From Paguma larvata (Eukaryota; Chordata; Mammalia; Carnivora; Viverridae), in assembly GCA_030068075.1 (NCBI GenBank), contig CM057827.1, positions 70,136,500-70,200,499 of the forward strand: a DNA stretch of 64,000 nucleotides. The letters are read 5' to 3'. The position numbers were made by a program, and so were the translations under genes. Shown piece after piece: positions 44,637-55,149 of the stretch (positions are counted from its first letter, which is position 1; each line of letters starts with the position of its first letter). The notes under the pieces were generated by a model. That model did not search any database and was not told the DNA's origin. It saw only the letters and a program-made list of their open reading frames with translations.

Positions 44637-44767
44637 CCAACCTGTTATCAATTCCAATCTTCTACATCCTAAATATAACTAGAATATGGCTCTCTTTCTC
44701 TATGCCGCCATCTTAACCCAAGTCATTGTTATTTACAGACTAGACTTCTGCAGTGGTGTCCTCACCG
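44637..44767 (+). mobile_element. L2 (LINE-2) fragment, left part
   Basis: aattccaatcttctacatcc, taaatataactagaatatgg and cagactagacttctgcagtg match the L2 text 'cctcctaaatatctctcgaat...ctggactactgcaatag'. The same L2 appears to resume at 45462. Confidence 0.65.
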
Positions 44768-44934
44768 GTGAAAGAGCCATTGCCCGGCAGAGCTCCGGGG
44801 AGCAGCACTGACATTGTGCGGCGTGTGTCAGCACTCCGGGCGCACACCTCCACCGACACAGTGGGTTACAACACCAAAGTGCCCTGGGGGGGAGCAACAC
44901 AGCTCCCGCTGCTCTCCCTTCTTGGGTCTATTTT
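44764..44934. other. CpG-dense patch, unassigned
   Basis: About ten CpGs lie in 110 bases (44764-44875), including cggcagagctccggggagc and ctccgggcgcacacc, in an otherwise CpG-poor window. It is too short for a CpG island, and no exon or promoter motif is evident. Confidence 0.4.
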
Positions 44935-45455
44935 CCCTTTGCTATTTACTGTAATTTTTGGAATATTTCAAGCCCACAGACAAGTATAAAGAGTAATAGA
45001 ACATATATGCATGTGTCCACTGCCAAACTTTTTCATATTTTAACAATTTACAAACATTTTTGGAGTTAGGTAACCTCAATGTTTATTACGAAATATATCA
45101 CACGTAGAGAAGAGAATGTGTACTGTAAATGAACACTTTAAAGAACAAATGCTCCAATGCTAACTACTCAGCCTGAGAAATGGAATACTTCCAAATGCCT
45201 TTAAAGTCTCCCAGGAACTCGGCTGTGTCCTCTCAGAAGTGACCACCATCCTGACTTTTGAGATAACTGTTTCCTTGCATTTCTTTATATTTTTAGCATA
45301 GATGTACAGGTCCTTAATGGTTTTTTTGTTTGTTTGTTTTTTGCACTTTGTGTAAATGGGGTCAATCTGACTGCATTCCCATGTGGTTTGCTTTTTTTCT
45401 TTTTTTCTCTTAGCTCTATGTTTTGGAAGCCATATCCATTGTTTCAGAGAGAGCC
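44935..45455 (-). mobile_element. L1-type 3' UTR, antisense (old)
   Basis: atttcaagcccacagacaag, atgtgtccactgccaaactt and gcattcccatgtggtttgct resemble the antisense 3' UTR of old L1M elements. It separates two halves of an L2. Diverged, so the call is moderate. Confidence 0.5.
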
Positions 45456-45461
45456 GTAATT

Positions 45462-45800
45462 CATCTGTTTTCCCTGCTTTCCAATCCATATTCCATACCA
45501 CAGCCAGAGCAATTTTTTAAAGATAGAACCCCAATTATTTGTTACTCCTCTGCGTAAAACCCTTTAGGCATTCCAAAACTCTTAGAATAGAACCACAAAA
45601 CCCTGGCATGGCCCAGGAGCCCCCACATCGTCTGACCCCACCTCCTTCTAGGTTCTCATCTCACTCCCTGGGCTGGGATCCATTTCCTTGATCTCAACAA
45701 GCTCTTGTTTTCCTTGTGGACTTCCTACATGCCTAGATGCCCCTTTTCCGTCCTCACCTGGTCATTCCTGCTCAAACTTCAGGTTTCTTATTAAACATCT
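45462..45800 (+). mobile_element. L2 (LINE-2) fragment, right part
   Basis: taccacagccagagcaattt, ttactcctctgcgtaaaacc, ccctggcatggcccaggag and tcctgctcaaacttcaggtt follow the L2 order ('cagcagccagagtgatcttt...ctgcttaaaaccct'). Confidence 0.75.
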
Positions 45801-45801
45801 T

Positions 45802-45972
45802 ACTGATTGATTGATTGACTGATGGATTGGCGAGCACAAGTGGGGGAGGGGCAGAGAGACGAGGACAGAAGACCTGGACCAGGCTCTGCGCTGACAGGCT
45901 GACAGCAGAGAGCCTGATGTGGGGCTCGAACTCACAAACCTCGAGATCATGACCTGAGCCTAACAACGCCCC
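45802..45972 (-). mobile_element. CAN-SINE with a (TGAT)n tail
   Basis: The SINE body reads gtgggggaggggcagagaga, cagagagcctgatgtggggc and gagatcatgacctgagcc, and the extreme head is missing. The usual AATAAATAAA tail is replaced by TGAT/TGAC units at 45802-45829. An extra ctgacaggctgacag duplication lies in the middle. Confidence 0.9.
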
Positions 45973-46449
45973 CCAACATAAATTTGTTGCTCCTTCTTTT
46001 GCTCCCTTCTAACCCTTTTGCTTCAAGTGCTCACCAGTTTTGTTGTTATATATTTATCCGTGCAATTATTTTTATATTTATTTGATGCTTGTCTCCCCTA
46101 AGTGTTACAGAGGACAGGATCAGAGACATTTTGCAATAATGGCATATCTAGTCTTGGCAGAGCCCTGGCATGTAGCACATTTCAAATAATTATCATTCAA
46201 TGAGAATCGAAGCCAGAAAAAGTTGATGCAGTCAGGACAAAAAAAAAAAATTCAACTCATTCTGGGACAATTCTCTGCAGGATAAAAATTGTTAAAAATG
46301 ACGGTGTCAAAGGATTCCTCAAGAAAGCATGTCAGGTTCAGTACAGTCAGAGGCCAATGTTAAGCTTTGTATTTGTCCTATGCGCTGACCCAGAGAAAGT
46401 GACCAAGAGGCAATTTAGTATAGTAGGTGCTATGCTGTATTTTAAACAC
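45973..46449. other. Unassigned stretch
   Basis: No firm feature. The phrase cagagccctggcatgtagca near 46158 could be an L2/MIR tail trace. Confidence 0.4.
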
Positions 46450-46715
46450 ATGATATACAACAATAACTAAAATTTACTGAGTACTTACTCGCGTGGGCAC
46501 TACTCTAAGTGCTTTGCATGAATGAATTGATTTAATTCTCATAATAACTCTGAAAGGGAAGCGTTTCATTATTCCCATTTTTACATATCAGGAAGCTGAG
46601 GCACAGAGACATGAAGAACTTGCCAGAACTTATATAACTAGCAAGTGGCAAAAATCAGGCTGTGGACCCAGGCAATGTTACTACAGCATTCTTGGCCACT
46701 ATACTAATTGCCTTT
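46450..46715 (-). mobile_element. MIR SINE, near full length
   Basis: aaaatttactgagtacttac, tctaagtgctttgcatgaat, ttattcccatttttacatat, aggaagctgaggcacagaga and ctagcaagtggcaaaaatca cover the MIR from its LINE-like tail through core to the tRNA-like head, antisense. It is the best-preserved MIR in the window. Confidence 0.95.
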
Positions 46716-46992
46716 AATAATTTTGTTTGATGAATATTTGCAGCACGAATAAATGAGAAGGGTAATTCAAGTTCAAGCTAAGTGCTGTAGGCCTATGAAG
46801 TGAGAGCGTTTGACTCTGTGTGTAGCTGCCAGAGGAACAGACACGGTAGGATGATGCGGTCCATGACCACGGACACATTCAAGAGTCTGAGACTCTTAGT
46901 GAAAGGAATGTGATCTGGGGGTGATGGACAGCAGAGGGGTGTGAAATGGATGGATGGTTGTAAACATAGACCCCTGCCAGAATGTGGAAGGT

Positions 46993-47193
46993 TTTTTTGT
47001 TTTTAATGTTTTTATTTATTTTTGAGAGAGAGAGAGAGAGAGTGGGGGGGGCAGAGAGAGAGGGAGGCAGAGGCTCTGAAGCGGGCTGTGTACCGACAGC
47101 AGAGAGCCTGATGCGGGGCTCGAACTCACAAACTGGGAGATCACGACCTGAGCCCAAATCGGATGCCTAACCGACTGAGCCACCCAGGGACCC
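46993..47193 (-). mobile_element. CAN-SINE, full length
   Basis: Minus-strand copy with a long GA tract (47024-47042). TSD ccagaatgtggaag (from 46977) and ccaggatgtggaag (from 47194). Confidence 0.96.
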
Positions 47194-47210
47194 CCAGGAT
47201 GTGGAAGTTC

Positions 47211-48119
47211 TTGAGTGAAACTTTTGGAGGCTCCTAAGTTTTTAAGCAGGACTCTGACTTAGACAAAGGCTTTGTCCCACGCATTGCAAAACACTTGTTG
47301 TCCTGGCAACGGCCTGAGCTCAGATGTTGCAGGTGAGGTAGATTGAATGACAGTTCTTCTGTATCTACTTGTAGCCACTTATTTCCATAAGGGCTGAAGG
47401 GGCTCCCTGATTCAGATTTATAGAAAAATGTCTGGTGGCCAGGGGAGTCTCAGAGGTGGGTTGCAGGGACAGACATCAAGGAAGTCAGAAGAGAATTCAC
47501 TGTACGGGATGGGGTCAGGCGAAGAGGAGTGGGATCGTATTGGTGTCTCAGATCAGAGGGAGGGGCCGGGTCTGGGAGGAGAATAGCAGGTGGCACTGGA
47601 GCTCCTCATCTGGCCACCTTTCCGAGCGCGTGCACCACCAGAGAGAGAGCTTGTGGACGTTGACACAGACAGGCTCGAATACCCAGTTGCAGCCTGAGTG
47701 TGGACAGCGTTGCAGTGTGGCCCTTGGAGTTCCCAGTTTCTCCGGCATGGTGTGTTGCGGATTCCCTATCAGCCAACTCTGTGTGTGGCAGGAGTGGGGA
47801 ACGAGAACGGTTCTAACTCTGAAAAGCACAGATAGGTTCAATTGTTGGACCCTTGTAAGCATCCCATGAGAATTCCTCGAGATTCTTGGAGACGGAGTTA
47901 GCACCAGAGGCTCGAATTCCTATAAGCATACAGATGGTAGATCGGGACACATGAAACTTGGGAAATAATAATAATGGGACTAAATCTATTCCTCCTGGGT
48001 GTCAAAACCTGAGACACTTGGGATATATCACTCTCTAGCTCAGATTCTCCACTAAGTGATACTCTGGACCTGTCCACGTGGATGTTCCACGTGACCAAAA
48101 GCTCACCAGGCCAGCAACC
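47211..48119. other. Unassigned stretch
   Basis: Frames of 144 (plus, 47435-47869) and 118 residues (minus, 47904-47548) overlap but show no domain and no codon bias that I can judge. Confidence 0.4.
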
Positions 48120-48560
48120 AAACTCATTACCTCCCCCTACCCGCTCCTCCACCTGGCTTCCTCATCTTAGTAAAGCAGCCCCTCTTTCTCCCAGTTGCTC
48201 AAGCCAGAAACTTGTGCATCATATTTTCTTCCTGTGTCTACGTCACTCCCCATATGCAATCCACAAAGTCTGTCTAGACAAGACTAAACATCTAAATAGC
48301 TCACACCATTCTTCTCTCCCCACCCCCATATCCCATACTTGGCCCCATATAAGCCATCATCATCTCCACCTGGGTTATCATAGCTTCTCAGTTGGTTTTC
48401 CAATCTTCAAATCTACTTTCCTAACCACCCTCTGATTGGCTCCTCACACCACAGCCAGCACGATTGTTCTAAAATTCGAATCTGAACATGAGCCTCCCTG
48501 AACCCTTTAAAACACTTTAATGGTACCCTGTTGTCCTCACCATAAAGTTCTGTCTTAACA
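48120..48560 (+). mobile_element. L2 (LINE-2) fragment
   Basis: tcaagccagaaacttgtgca, ccatatgcaatccacaaagt, catctccacctgggttatca, caccacagccagcacgattg and ttaatggtaccctgttgtcc follow L2 in order. It is degenerate. Confidence 0.8.
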
Positions 48561-48699
48561 AGGTGTGTATCACCATGATTAGGACTTAGCATACACACTC
48601 AGCAAATATATGTGCATGGAAATTGCAATGAGGTTGCATGTCTTATCTCCTTTTGACTTGCCGCGAGCGCTAACGAGAATGGCTTTTCTATATAATAAT

Positions 48700-49255
48700 A
48701 GTACATGTGTGACAGGTTGGTCATTTGTCTTTTTATTTTGCCTATTTTCTAATATGCAGAAGTTTTAATTTTTGTTACAATCAAATCTATACATCTTTCT
48801 TTTTCTGATATTGGTGGTTGAATTTAGACTTATAAATTCCTTGCCCGTTTGAAGATTATAAAAATATTTTCCTATATTTTGACCTAGCACATCTATGATT
48901 TTTTTTTACACTTAAATATTTAATCTCTTTGGACTTACTTGTATATATGACGTGAGGTAAGGATCTAACTCTATTGATTTTCCATTCAGTGGTCAGTTTC
49001 CCCAAAGAACTCATTCCTGCCTCACTGATTTAAAATGCTACCTTCATCATTTGTTAGATACCCATATCCACGTGGGTCTGTTTCTTGACTGTTCTGTTGG
49101 TTATACTTTTCTATTTCTCTACCAATATCAGACTGTTTTATTATTTATGGATTTTTGACATATAGAAGCTTTGAATATTTTAAAAGTTAAACTTTTACTG
49201 TGATTTCTTCCATTTAAAAGTTTGGCTCCTCAATCTTACTTATTGAAATTTATGT
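48700..49255 (-). mobile_element. Old L1 ORF2, antisense
   Basis: tggtcatttgtctttttatt, acatctttctttttctgata, ccattcagtggtcagtttcc and gttctgttggttatactttt are antisense L1 ORF2 phrases. Confidence 0.78.
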
Positions 49256-49600
49256 ATGAAATAACATGATTTCACTTTTGCATTTCCTGTGCAATGAAAG
49301 ATTAATTTAAGCACCTGAATATTTTTATACTGTAACATTAACCTGTCTACCCGCTACCACTATTTCTTCAGCATCTCCTTTCAGGGGTACTATTAGAAAA
49401 GTCATCGTTTTGTAAATGTAAATAGAGGTAGTTTTTGGATTTACTACAGGATAATATACTTAAAGTACTGAAAGTAATTTCATATTGTTGATGAGGACAA
49501 TCAACAATATTTGTATTGTGTTAGCTTTTGTTTAAACACTAAATGCTGGTAATTCCGGACCTGTATCTCCCTTGAATTTATTTACTTAATTTTACTTATT
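49256..49600. other. Unassigned AT-rich stretch
   Basis: No recognised feature. Confidence 0.4.
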
Positions 49601-49826
49601 AAAAAAAATTTTTTTAATGTTTATTTAATTTTGAGAGGGAAAGAGACAGAGTGCGAGCTGGGGAGGGTCAGAGAGAGAGAGTGGGAGGGAGACACAGAAT
49701 CCAAAGTAGGCTCCAGGGTTTGAGCTGTCAGCACAGAGCCCGACGTGAGGCTTGAACTCACAAACTGTGAGATCATGACCTGAGCCAAAGTCTGACGCTT
49801 AGCTGACAGAGCCACCCAGGCCCCCC
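49601..49826 (-). mobile_element. CAN-SINE, full length
   Basis: Minus-strand felid-type element, with tail aaatttttttaatgtttat and head gcttagctgacagagccac. Confidence 0.95.
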
Positions 49827-50350
49827 TCTTTCTTTAATTTTAAATCACTTGTGTTAACTTTGGAAAATTGAATTTAGAGAAAAATTTTTGAGACCTTCAA
49901 TCTGGAGGTATTATTAGAGTTTATTGCAACTCCTCATTGGAGAATTATTTAATTAATGCATCTACAACTAAAGCTGTTATTTTTCTTTTTTACATTTAAA
50001 AACAAAATATAATAGGCTAAAAACTTAATACCAAATGACAGATCATATCCCTGTCGTTGTTTTAATAGTCTTGTTTTTTAAATATTTCTTAAAGAAAAGT
50101 GAAATCAAAATATACGTTTTACATATTTCTAAGCATACTATTAGAAAGTTTGTATAATTCTTAATTATTCAAAACCAGGGCATGGGAGCGAGTAAAAAAA
50201 ACCCACTTGTATTTATAGCAGCAAAGTTCTTATAAAACAAGAATATTTCTAATGCAAAAATCCTTAAAGAATTTAAAGCAAACATTACTCATTTATTTTC
50301 TGTCAAAATATATATGACTAACATGTCACTCATAATCTTTATTCTCAGAA
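49827..50350. other. Unassigned AT-rich stretch
   Basis: No recognised repeat or gene. Confidence 0.4.
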
Positions 50351-50578
50351 TTCATTTACTTATTTATTTTAAAATTTTTATTTTTGAGAAGAGAGAGAGA
50401 GTGAGAGTGAGCGCAAGCAGGGGAGGAGCAGAGAGAGAGGGAGATACAGAATCCAAACCAGGCTCCAGGCCCTGAGCCGTCAGCACAGGGCCTGATGCAG
50501 GGCTTGAACTCACAAACCATGAGATTATGACCTGAGCTGAAGTCAGATGCTTAACTGACTGAGCCACCCAGGCACCCC
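50351..50578 (-). mobile_element. CAN-SINE, full length
   Basis: Minus-strand copy with a mixed GA/GTGAGA tract. TSD attctcagaa (50341-50350) and atctcagaa (50579-50587). Confidence 0.94.
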
Positions 50579-50600
50579 ATCTCAGAACTATTCTATAGTA

Positions 50601-50633
50601 ACGTGCGTGCACGCACGTGTGTGTGCATGTGTA
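50601..50633. repeat. Alternating purine-pyrimidine tract with an 18-bp perfect palindrome
   Basis: acgtgcgtgcacgcacgt at 50601-50618 equals its own reverse complement, and gtgtgtgcatgtgtat continues the alternation. Such tracts favour left-handed Z-DNA or a cruciform under supercoiling. Confidence 0.9.
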
Positions 50634-50639
50634 TAAAGA

Positions 50640-50795
50640 TGTATACAGGAGGATATTCACTGCAGCTTTGTCACAATAGCAGAATATAGAAACAACCTAC
50701 ACACATAACAATGGATAAAAGTTTTAGTAACTTAAGGTATCCATATAACCAGATACTACATAATCAAGTTGCAAAGCAATATGTTTACTTTTATC
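50640..50795 (+). mobile_element. Old L1 3' UTR fragment, sense
   Basis: ggatattcactgcagctttg, tcacaatagcagaatataga and aaacaacctacacacataac match the sense L1 text 'tcacaatagccaagatatggaaacaacc'. One of the few plus-strand L1 pieces. Confidence 0.7.
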
Positions 50796-51034
50796 CGTTT
50801 GCTGGGGTGTAAAGCTGAAGAAACATACCAGAAAACATCCTTTGTATATACAAAATGTAACAAGGTGGAAGCCATTTCAGCCTTGTAGAGGGCAAGACCT
50901 CTTTTGTAGTAAAATATGGGCAGCTCAAGCTAGGTGTGTCCCTGTGTGGAAGGGATATCAGCTGGCTCTAAGAATACTTGAATTGTTGTACTGGAGACCA
51001 TTAAGAGAAACTTGTAATTTAAAAGAAATAACAG

Positions 51035-51256
51035 GAGGCTCCCGGGTGGCTCAGTAGGTTAAGTGTCAGACTTGGGCTCAGGTCATGATCTCACGGTTCA
51101 CGGGTTTAAGCTTGACATCCGGCTCTGTGCTGACAGCTTGGAGCCTGGAGCCTGCTTCAGATTCTGTGTCTCCTTCTTTCTCTGCTTCTCCCCTGCTTGT
51201 GCTGTCTTTCTCTCTCTCTCAAAAATAAATACATATTAAAATTTTTTTAATTAAAG
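51035..51256 (+). mobile_element. CAN-SINE, full length
   Basis: Plus-strand copy starting gaggctcccgggtggctcag. TSD atttaaaagaaataacag (ending 51034) and aattaaaagaaagaacag (51258-51275). Confidence 0.95.
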
Positions 51257-51275
51257 AAATTAAAAGAAAGAACAG

Positions 51276-52450
51276 ATCTCCTAGAAACCGCACTTGGAAT
51301 GCCATTCCAGCATCGGAGCCTGGCACCGTATTTGCCATTTCTTTCCAGGCGTTGGTGCTTATTCTGTTCTGCTAGTGAAATGATCTGCTTCTGAAAATTC
51401 TTCTCACAGTAATTTAACAATACGCATTTGTTGTCACATTTTGCTTTCCACCAAAATCATCCGTTGGTGTATCAAATTCTCCTCTCTTCAAGTTTGCCTG
51501 CTTTGTCTACCGACATTATAGTAATAAAATTAGGGCCGTGCATGTTGGCTGTTTAAAATTTCCAAATAAATTCTCCTTCGTTAGTCTCCATCCTTAACTT
51601 TTTTGCAAATGGTTCCAAGAGATGATTCAGTTTTCAGTAGTTCATCCATGATTCATGACAAAGAGAGTCCACAATCTCATCATTTCTCTGTGCTTCGAAC
51701 TTCTGCAATTTTAAGAGTCTTCCTAGCTCATCGAGATCCTCTTCCTCTTAACCAATGACTTGACTTCCCTTTGTGGAGGATGGACGGACAAGTGGGTATT
51801 GGTGTAGAGATGCAAAAGGTCATGTGCATTGTTTTCTGACAGCTCGTCTACGTCTCTATCTTCAGATCCTGGAAATGGGGCCGTTCTGTCCTGTCCATGC
51901 AGGAAAATGTCATGGGCATTTTGTCGGGGGTGGTGGTCCATTCTGGCCAAAGCCAAATACTCTGAACTTTTTCTATACTGGAACCAAGCTAACACTTACT
52001 GATAGGAGATATCTGTCCCAACAACTTCTGAATGATGGGCCTAATTTTAGACAGATTTGCCAAGACTGAAATTTAAGTTATTATTTGACTACATTTTAAA
52101 GCTCGCTGCAATCCAGGGTACACAAAGTGTCTGGGACAACCCCCGCTGGCTACTATATTGTGTCAAAGCAGCCACACGGTCAGCCAGAATTTATGTAAAA
52201 TATCCTTTCATTTCCTTCACATTTATAGCCAGAAAAACCTTTTCAGCATTCGAGCTTCCTCGGTTCATCAGAATCTAGCTTCCTTCCTTTTGTGAAGGAG
52301 ATTCTTTGAATCGCCAGTGACAAGTGCCTTTTTCCCTGGAGCTCTGAGCTACTGTCTGCGTCTCCTATCCAGCAAAGGGAATCGCACTAGGCCCCCCGAA
52401 GAACTGTTTCAGGCGAGAGGCACCCATTTCTCATAGTGTTAGATGATTTA
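51276..52450 (-). pseudogene. Possible degenerate coding remnant, identity unknown
   Basis: Several minus-strand segments read as protein-like in different frames. They are DVDELSENNAHDLLHLYT (about 51865-51810), EEEDLDELGRLLKLQKFEAQ (about 51750-51690) and, further upstream, FLAINVKEMKGYF (about 52235-52195). One-base shifts and stops separate them. The charged, leucine-rich composition resembles an exon-derived or retroposed sequence. I do not recognise the protein and see no clear poly-A or TSD, so a chance pattern in single-copy DNA remains quite possible. Confidence 0.2.
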
Positions 52451-52676
52451 TGCCAGAAGCTTGTAGGAATGGCAGACTGTCCAATAAAGGAATAAGGCAA
52501 CAGAAAACTCTTCTTCCTATGGGCCTAGTTTTTGTTTTTTTTTTTTCATCAAATACTGTCATTTCTTACTTCTTCATGGTTTTGGTTCTTCTGCCTTACA
52601 ATTCTTACTGATAGGATTATTTTTTCAGGTACTGATGACTTTTGAATATATTAAGCAGAACCTCTCTCCTGTTTTA

Positions 52677-52895
52677 TTTTTATTTATATTTTTTATTTTG
52701 AAAGTTTGTTTGAGAAAGAGAGCATGAACAGGGGAGAGGCAGAGAGAGAGAGAGGGAGAGGAAGAGAGAGAATCCCAAGCAGGTTCCACACTGTCAGTGC
52801 AGACCCCAATGCGGGGCTCAGTCCCACGAATTCTGAGATGACCTGAGGTGAAATTAAGAGTCAGACGCTTAACTGACTGAGCCACCCAGGCGCCC
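52677..52895 (-). mobile_element. CAN-SINE, older subtype
   Basis: Minus-strand copy with aatcccaagcaggttccac middle. TSD ctcctgtttta at 52666-52676 and 52896-52906. Confidence 0.95.
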
Positions 52896-52989
52896 CTCCT
52901 GTTTTAAATCCAAGTAGCTAATTTTCTACTGAAAAGTTAACTTCAAAATCCACCTGATCAAATTGATTTTTTTTGTAAATTTACTTTTT

Positions 52990-53320
52990 CTTATCTCAAT
53001 CAATAGCAACCACTTCCATCCAATGCCCAAACTAGGGACCACAGCATCCATATAGAAAGCTCCACCTCCCTCACCCTCAAAATCAAGTTAATTCCCAGAA
53101 TTCTTGATTCTCCATCCTGCTATATCTACCCTGTACTCTTGTCCCTCATTTCACTGCCCTAGTAGGGTCCCAGGGGGTTGGGGCCTGGGTTACAGCCTTT
53201 TAGCTGTTCTTGTCTCTCATCTCCTCTCATTTCACCCTCCACGTTGCTGCCAGAATGAGCCTTCTAAGACACATATATTACTGAGCTTTTATGCTGCACA
53301 AAACCCTGCCATAACTATTG
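52990..53320 (+). mobile_element. L2 (LINE-2) fragment
   Basis: atcaatagcaaccacttcca, tccacctccctcaccctcaa and caccctccacgttgctgcca followed by gaatgagccttctaagacac match L2 phrases in order. Diverged. Confidence 0.6.
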
Positions 53321-54004
53321 AGGCTGTGCTGCGTGTGGGACCCCGTGCTGATTGGCTGTGATAGGATGATAAACACGACCCTGTGTCTGCCCTCAATTAT
53401 CTCTTAATCTGATGAAGACAAAGACAAACAGAATTCACTGTGATGCAGGGAATGGTCTCTAGGGTCTTCCTTACAGAATGAGAGGTGCCGAATGTCACAG
53501 AGGAAGGAACACCCATTTCCGCCTGGGGAATCAGAGAAGTTCGTGGAGAAGTTCGGGGAGGAGGACCCTGAAGCACTTCCCAGGGAATGGCCTCAAACAT
53601 CTCCACAGACCTGGGGCCCACACACGAGGGCGGGTGGGGGGCTCGAGGGGGTGTGGAGATCCACTGCAGACCTGGTGGGAAAGGGAAGAAAAAGCCACCA
53701 AGACACACTTCACAAACAAGCCAAGCTGGAGTTCCAAGCTGAGAGTCAGCAGTGCAGAGGGATGTGTCAGAGGAATGAAGGCTGGGCTGAGCCTTTAGAG
53801 TTTTCCCTGGCCCTTCCCAGCCCAGATGGTGCCAAGACCTTAATGCGAAGACTCCCAGAGCCTGGGCCTTGTCTCCCTTCTCCATCACTGGGAGCCTCCC
53901 AAATATTAGATCTGGGACTCTCGCTCAGCCTAGAAGCCCGGCATCAATCAAACAAGGGATGACAGTACAAGAGAGCATGGGGAAAGACTTTCAGACGTCT
54001 GATG
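53321..54004. other. Unassigned stretch with the longest open frames of the window
   Basis: A 163-residue minus frame (53888-53397), a 156-residue plus frame (53492-53962) and a 106-residue plus frame overlap here. Length alone is explained by higher GC and few stop codons. No signal peptide, domain or splice context is recognisable. Confidence 0.4.
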
Positions 54005-54300
54005 TGTACATCTACGCCATGTGGCCCTGGGCAAGCTCGTCACCTTGTCTATAAAACAGAGCTGATAAGGGTGCCTGTTTCATGGGGTCAATGTGAGGAT
54101 TTGATGAGTAATGTATATAAGACACACCTGGTGTACTGCCTGGCCCGGGGTGGGTTTCTGTGACAATGTGCTTTTATTATTATTTTTTAAATAATTTATT
54201 TTCAAATTGGTTTCCATATAACACCCAGTGCTCATCCCAACAAGTGCCCTCTTCAATGCCCGTCACCCACTCTCACAATGTGCTATTATTACTGTTACTT
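54005..54300 (+). mobile_element. MIR SINE, interrupted by a short L1
   Basis: gtggccctgggcaagctcgt, caccttgtctataaaacaga and gaggatttgatgagtaatgt are sense MIR. The final part, with ttattatt text, is cut by the L1 tail at 54180-54274 and resumes after it. Confidence 0.82.
54180..54274 (-). mobile_element. Ultra-short L1 insertion (3' UTR tail only)
   Basis: About 95 bases of cat-type L1 3' UTR: taatttattttcaaattgg, tttccatataacacccag and tgctcatcccaacaagtgcc. TSD acaatgtgcttttatta (from 54163) and acaatgtgctattatta (from 54275). Confidence 0.94.
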
Positions 54301-54844
54301 ACAAGGGCTCACCGCTAATTCAAGACAGCCAGGACTGGAACCAAGACTTGGCTTCCTGGTCTATTGCTCTATCCTCTAACTTCCTTCCTTCCTAGGGAGA
54401 GGAGGAAAGGATTATTCTGGCATCAAGAACCTACAGTGAATTCACTAATGGGCAATGACAGCCTGGAGAGTTGAGAGTTGGACACCCTTGGGGCAAGAGA
54501 TTATAAAGACCGTCTCTACTTTCTTTCCTTCTCCTTGTCTTCTGGAGTGATAAAGAATGGGGAGAGGAGACGATTTAGGGATACACAGATCTGTAGAACT
54601 CTGGAATGTAGCAGGTGAACCCACCACCTGGGTTGATTATAATCGTCCTAGACTCTAGGCGTTTAGACAGAAGGAAAAAGTAGGCTTGGAGGCTTCTTTC
54701 TGCATTACCTGGCTTAGGTCAAGAGGGTAGGAAAATAAACAGGGATCGTAAGCAAACAGTTCTGCTCTTAAATAGAGTGCAGAACCTTACCAGCGTTAGC
54801 TGAGTAAGGGACAGGAGGGGAAGCCATTAATTTAGATGTTGAAA
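54295..54844. other. Unassigned stretch
   Basis: No recognised repeat or gene. Confidence 0.4.
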
Positions 54845-55149
54845 GGCTAATAGATGTACATGGTAAAAAAATTAAAAACATAACAAACTGTACCCAGTGA
54901 AAAATAAATCACCTTTTCACCTCCTCCCTGTTTTCCCCTTTCAGTGACAAGCTCTGTCAAAGTTTACCAAATCCTTACTTACCTTCTCAATGATTTTCTG
55001 TGTATTTACCAACAGACACTCATATACACAGGTGGTTGCACAAATGTTTTGCCTGTTACTCTCTTGCTTTTTTTTCCACTTAAATATATATCTTGGAGAT
55101 TATACTATATTGGTAAGTTAAAGCTTCTTTTTCTGTTCTGTTTGTTTGT

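Noticed and set aside
53397..53962. Longest open frames (163 and 156 residues) on opposite strands
   Set aside because: Both lack a recognisable domain, and they overlap in opposite directions. A GC-richer segment explains the lack of stops. Kept only as unassigned.
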